Part shown: positions 61,418-64,000 of the stretch, piece after piece
Layout: each line of letters starts with the position of its first letter
How positions within the stretch are numbered: the first letter of the stretch is position 1
Assembly: GCF_000383615.1 (NCBI RefSeq)
Contig: NZ_KB911586.1
Span: 253,276-317,275, forward strand
Origin: Streptomyces canus 299MFChir4.1
Lineage (GTDB): Bacteria > Actinomycetota > Actinomycetes > Streptomycetales > Streptomycetaceae
Direction: 5' to 3'
Length of the DNA: 64,000 nucleotides
The notes under the pieces: generated by a model
Seen by the model: the letters and a program-made list of their open reading frames with translations, nothing else
Databases searched by the model: none
Told to the model about the DNA's origin: nothing
Program-made: the position numbers and the translations under genes

Positions 61418-62080
61418 GTGCTGGGGGACGACGCGGAGTTGACTGCCGCGGTGCTTGCGGCACAGGACGGGGACGAGACCGCGTTCCGGACTGTGTACCG
61501 CGCGGTGCACCCGCGGCTGCTCGGATACGTCCGGACGCTGGTCGGTGATCCGGACGCCGAGGACGTGGCCTCCGAGGCCTGGCTCCAGATAGCCCGTGAC
61601 CTGGACCGTTTCGACGGAGACGCGGACCGTTTCCGCGGCTGGGCCGCCCGGATAGCCCGCAACCGCGCCCTCGACCACATCCGGATGCGCGGCCGCCGCC
61701 CCGCCATCGGCGGCGACGAGACCGAGCTGACCGGGAAGCCCGCCGAGTCGGACACCGCGGGCGAGGCCATCGAGGCGCTGGCCACCGACATCACCCTCTC
61801 GCTCATCGCCCGGCTGCCCCAGGACCAGGCGGAGGCCGTGGTGCTGCGCGTGGTGGTCGGCCTGGACGCCAAGACCGCCGCCGAGACCCTGGGCAAGCGT
61901 CCCGGCGCGGTACGGACGGCCGCGCACCGGGGTCTGAAACGGCTCGCCGAGCTCCTCGGCGAGGATCCGGAATCGACCGGTGTGCTCGACGCCCTGCCGC
62001 CGCAGCGAGAACCGCAGAACAGCGCGGTGACGTCCGCGAGTGTGACGCATATGCGTCCGCGGACGCAGAAGGACATGTGA
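61418..62080 (+). CDS. ECF-family sigma factor B
   Basis: A 220-residue sigma factor, paralogue of sigma factor A. Region 2: DAEDVASEAWLQIARDLDRF and WAARIARNRALDHIR; region 4: LPQDQAEAVVLRVVVGLDAK then TLGKRPGAVRTAAHRGLKRL. GTG 61418. The C-terminal tail (from about 185) is longer than in A, with Gln/Ser/Thr. The stop overlaps the ATG of the next gene by one base. The pair with its downstream membrane protein repeats the arrangement of pair A, as expected for a tandem duplication. Confidence 0.88.
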   Translation: MLGDDAELTAAVLAAQDGDETAFRTVYRAVHPRLLGYVRTLVGDPDAEDVASEAWLQIARDLDRFDGDADRFRGWAARIARNRALDHIRMRGRRPAIGGDETELTGKPAESDTAGEAIEALATDITLSLIARLPQDQAEAVVLRVVVGLDAKTAAETLGKRPGAVRTAAHRGLKRLAELLGEDPESTGVLDALPPQREPQNSAVTSASVTHMRPRTQKDM

Positions 62081-63135
62081 TGGCCGACGAAAGCTACAGG
62101 TGGCTGGACCTCGAGACAGCGGAGCGGTTGCTGCGCGGCGAGTCACTGGAAGCTGTCGACCAGGCCGCCCGCGACCAGGCCGAGCGGCTCGCGAAAACGC
62201 TGGACGCGCTGACCGCCGAACCCGCCCCGACCAGCGGCGAACTCCCCGGTGAGGAGGCCGCGCTGGCCGCGTTCCGCAAGGTGCGCGCGGATCGTGCGGA
62301 CGACTGGGTGAGCCCGCCCGCCCGGGACCGGCAGCGGACCGGAACCGGCTCCGCCGACGGTGGTCTCGTGCGGATCGGCGCCCCGGACACGGGGGCCGGC
62401 CGCCCCCGCGGGCGGCGTCCCGCGCACCTCGGACTGGCCGCCGTACTGGCCGTCGGGATGGTGGGCGGAGTGGCGGTCGCGGCCGGAATCGGAGTCCTGC
62501 CGCACCTCGGGGACGGCGAACCGGAACCCGCGGCGACGGTGTCGGCCGCCGCCACCCCGGACCACCCGCGCGTCTCGCCGTCGACCCCGGCCCCGCAGGT
62601 CGTGCCCTCGCCCGGGGGCTCCCCCTCCGGTGGGGCCGGCTCCCGGGACACGGCACGCGGCGGCACCGGAGCGGCGCCCGACAAGGGTTCCGAAGGGCTG
62701 GGCGTACGGCCCCGCCGCGACTGGAACGGAGCCGCCTCGGCCTGCCGGGACGTGCGCGCCGGAAAGAAGCTCGACGCGACCCGCGAGCGCTCCCTGGAGG
62801 GCGCGGCGGGCGGCACCTCACGGGTCTGGAAGTACTGCAAGGGTGTCCTGTCCGGCACCGGCACCCGCGACACCGAGTCCGCCCCCGACGACCGCAAGGG
62901 CGACGGCAAGGGCGAGGACTCCGGCGACCACGAGGACAACGACAAGAACGGCCACGGGAACGGCCACGGCGACGGACACGGTCACCACGGCGACGGCGAC
63001 GGCAACCAGTTCACGTCCCCCCGCAAGAACCACCATGCCCCCGAGGGCGGCACCTCCTCCGACGCCCCGCTCGCCACGACCCGGGCAACGATGTCACCGG
63101 ATCCGGTTCCGAGCCCGTCGTACAGCGCACTCTGA
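62080..63135 (+). CDS. Membrane protein coupled to ECF sigma factor B, with a His/Gly/Asp-rich region
   Basis: A 351-residue protein: cytoplasmic N-terminal region (ETAERLLRGESLEAVDQAARDQ... helix and LPGEEAALAAFRKVRADRADDW, matching the AAFRAARDAG segment of the pair-A partner), one transmembrane helix (about 119-140), an outer Pro/Ser linker, an outer module CRDVRAGKKLDATRERSLEGAAGGTSRVWKYC (shown only in outline here: two Cys about 32 apart) and a tail with a GHGNGHGDGHGHH segment that could bind metal. ATG 62080 (a GTG at 62077 also exists). Confidence 0.72.
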   Translation: MADESYRWLDLETAERLLRGESLEAVDQAARDQAERLAKTLDALTAEPAPTSGELPGEEAALAAFRKVRADRADDWVSPPARDRQRTGTGSADGGLVRIGAPDTGAGRPRGRRPAHLGLAAVLAVGMVGGVAVAAGIGVLPHLGDGEPEPAATVSAAATPDHPRVSPSTPAPQVVPSPGGSPSGGAGSRDTARGGTGAAPDKGSEGLGVRPRRDWNGAASACRDVRAGKKLDATRERSLEGAAGGTSRVWKYCKGVLSGTGTRDTESAPDDRKGDGKGEDSGDHEDNDKNGHGNGHGDGHGHHGDGDGNQFTSPRKNHHAPEGGTSSDAPLATTRATMSPDPVPSPSYSAL

Positions 63136-63357
63136 GTGCGGGCCACGTCGCTGACCTGCGTTTTTCTCACCCACTGCGGAGTGGTTCGCGGTGGGTGTGA
63201 CGTTTTCGGGGGCCGGAGCGCAGTAGTGAGTGAGCCGACTGGTCATCGGCCGTCGCACAGAGCCGGGGTTCCCCCCGTACCTACGGCTCGTGCACCTGGC
63301 GCGGGCGGGACACGTTCCCCCGGTCCCGTCCGCGCCCCTAACTCCTCCCAGCGCACC

Positions 63358-64000
63358 TCACCAGTGGACGACGACCTTGTCGCCGTTGCGCACCTGGGCG
63401 TACAGGTCCGCGATCGCCGTCTCGTCCCGGACGTTGACGCAGCCGTGCGAGCCGCCCGCGTATCCGTTGGCGGCGAAGTCGGCCGAGTAGTGCACCGCCT
63501 GGCCGCCGCTGAAGAACATGGCGTACGGCATCGGGGAGTCATAGAGCGTCGACACATGGTGCCGTGACTTCCAGTAGACGCTGAACACGCCCTCACGGGT
63601 CGGTGTGCCCACCGAGCCGAAGCGGACCGACACGGTCATGACCGTTCGCCCGTCGATCATCCAGCGCAGGGTCCGGCTCGTCTTGCTGATGCATAGCACC
63701 CGCCCGGTCAGACAGCGCGCGTCCGGCGCGTCGGCCGGTTGGCCGCCCATCAGATACAGCTCCCACTTGCCCGGCTCGTGCGTCATGGCCTTCAGCCGCT
63801 TCCAGGTGACCGTGTCGGTCCGCCCGGTTTTCGGCAGCCCGCGCTTGCCCTGGAACCCCTTCACCGCCCGCTCGGTGAGATCGTCGTACGACCCGGTCGG
63901 CCCGTCGTAGAGCCACGCGACCTGACGCAGCCGGGCCTGCAACTCCCGTACGTCCCGCCCGGAGTCCCCCCGCGACCACAGCACGGCGGCGGGCGCGGCA
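63358..64000 (-). CDS. L,D-transpeptidase (YkuD domain) with N-terminal peptidoglycan-binding domain, truncated
   Basis: The frame runs off the right edge, so the N terminus (probably a signal peptide) is missing; the GTG at 63984 may not be the start. Visible part: a peptidoglycan-binding_1 domain (LWSRGDSGRDVRELQARLRQ, then AVKGFQGKRGL), then a YkuD domain ending in the catalytic motif YAGGSHGCVNVRD with the nucleophilic Cys, and a His upstream (AVHYSADF). It makes 3-3 cross-links in peptidoglycan. The stop is near 63358; the 222 bases before it are free of genes. Confidence 0.88.
   Translation of the reverse strand, partial: AAPAAVLWSRGDSGRDVRELQARLRQVAWLYDGPTGSYDDLTERAVKGFQGKRGLPKTGRTDTVTWKRLKAMTHEPGKWELYLMGGQPADAPDARCLTGRVLCISKTSRTLRWMIDGRTVMTVSVRFGSVGTPTREGVFSVYWKSRHHVSTLYDSPMPYAMFFSGGQAVHYSADFAANGYAGGSHGCVNVRDETAIADLYAQVRNGDKVVVHW

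Overview
The window is a piece of a Streptomyces-type chromosome. Its GC content is very high, third codon positions are almost always G or C, GTG/TTG starts are common, and start/stop overlaps (ATGA, GTGA) are frequent. Actinobacterial core genes dominate: sdhCDAB, trpS, a long-form glyA, a DprE1/DprE2 pair and MMPL, DCC and TM2-domain proteins. I found no tRNA, rRNA, CRISPR array, transposase or phage gene.

Layout. 0-7.7 kb: a 5'-truncated membrane-anchored protein, an MFS exporter with a divergent LysR regulator, a MarR-GNAT fusion, and a small locus of unknown function (4.3-6.4 kb) in which a membrane protein and a 118-residue protein carry the same short glycine/histidine motif; a paralogue of the first protein follows. 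7.9-15.0 kb: a five-gene choline/glycine-betaine operon (aldehyde dehydrogenase, GMC choline dehydrogenase, ABC ATPase, fused double permease, binding lipoprotein). 15.0-18.1 kb: two CxxC carboxymuconolactone-decarboxylase-like proteins and a PEP-mutase-family enzyme in overlapping genes, divergent from a MocR regulator. 18.2-22.7 kb: a transporter-like protein, an F420-type oxidoreductase, glyA under a clear ZTP (pfl) riboswitch, and a secreted protein. 22.9-26.4 kb: an ECF sigma factor with a membrane partner, trpS, and a 2H phosphoesterase. 26.4-34.4 kb: dprE2/dprE1, a YihY-type membrane protein, a D,D-carboxypeptidase, a small membrane protein with a metallophosphoesterase, and a peptide-binding protein. 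34.5-41.4 kb: a two-component system, an MMPL exporter with an unusual C-terminal domain, and a TetR-controlled membrane/DCC operon with two matching palindromes upstream. 41.5-45.9 kb: TM2 and DUF2752 proteins, then a patch with relaxed codon use and two TTA codons that looks accessory. 46.0-50.2 kb: succinate dehydrogenase and an OHCU-decarboxylase homologue lacking its catalytic histidine. 50.3-64.0 kb: a GH20 hexosaminidase, several small Streptomyces proteins of unknown function, a DHA2 exporter, a secreted PGRP-type amidase, two successive ECF sigma/membrane-protein pairs, and a truncated L,D-transpeptidase.

Themes: compatible-solute and one-carbon metabolism, respiration, and cell-envelope upkeep with its signalling. 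The best candidate for something undescribed is the shared-motif pair at 4.3-6.4 kb, which has the layout expected of a bacterial amyloid-signalling receptor/effector pair. The TTA-bearing patch at 42.4-45.0 kb is second. All family assignments were made by reading motifs; no database was searched.
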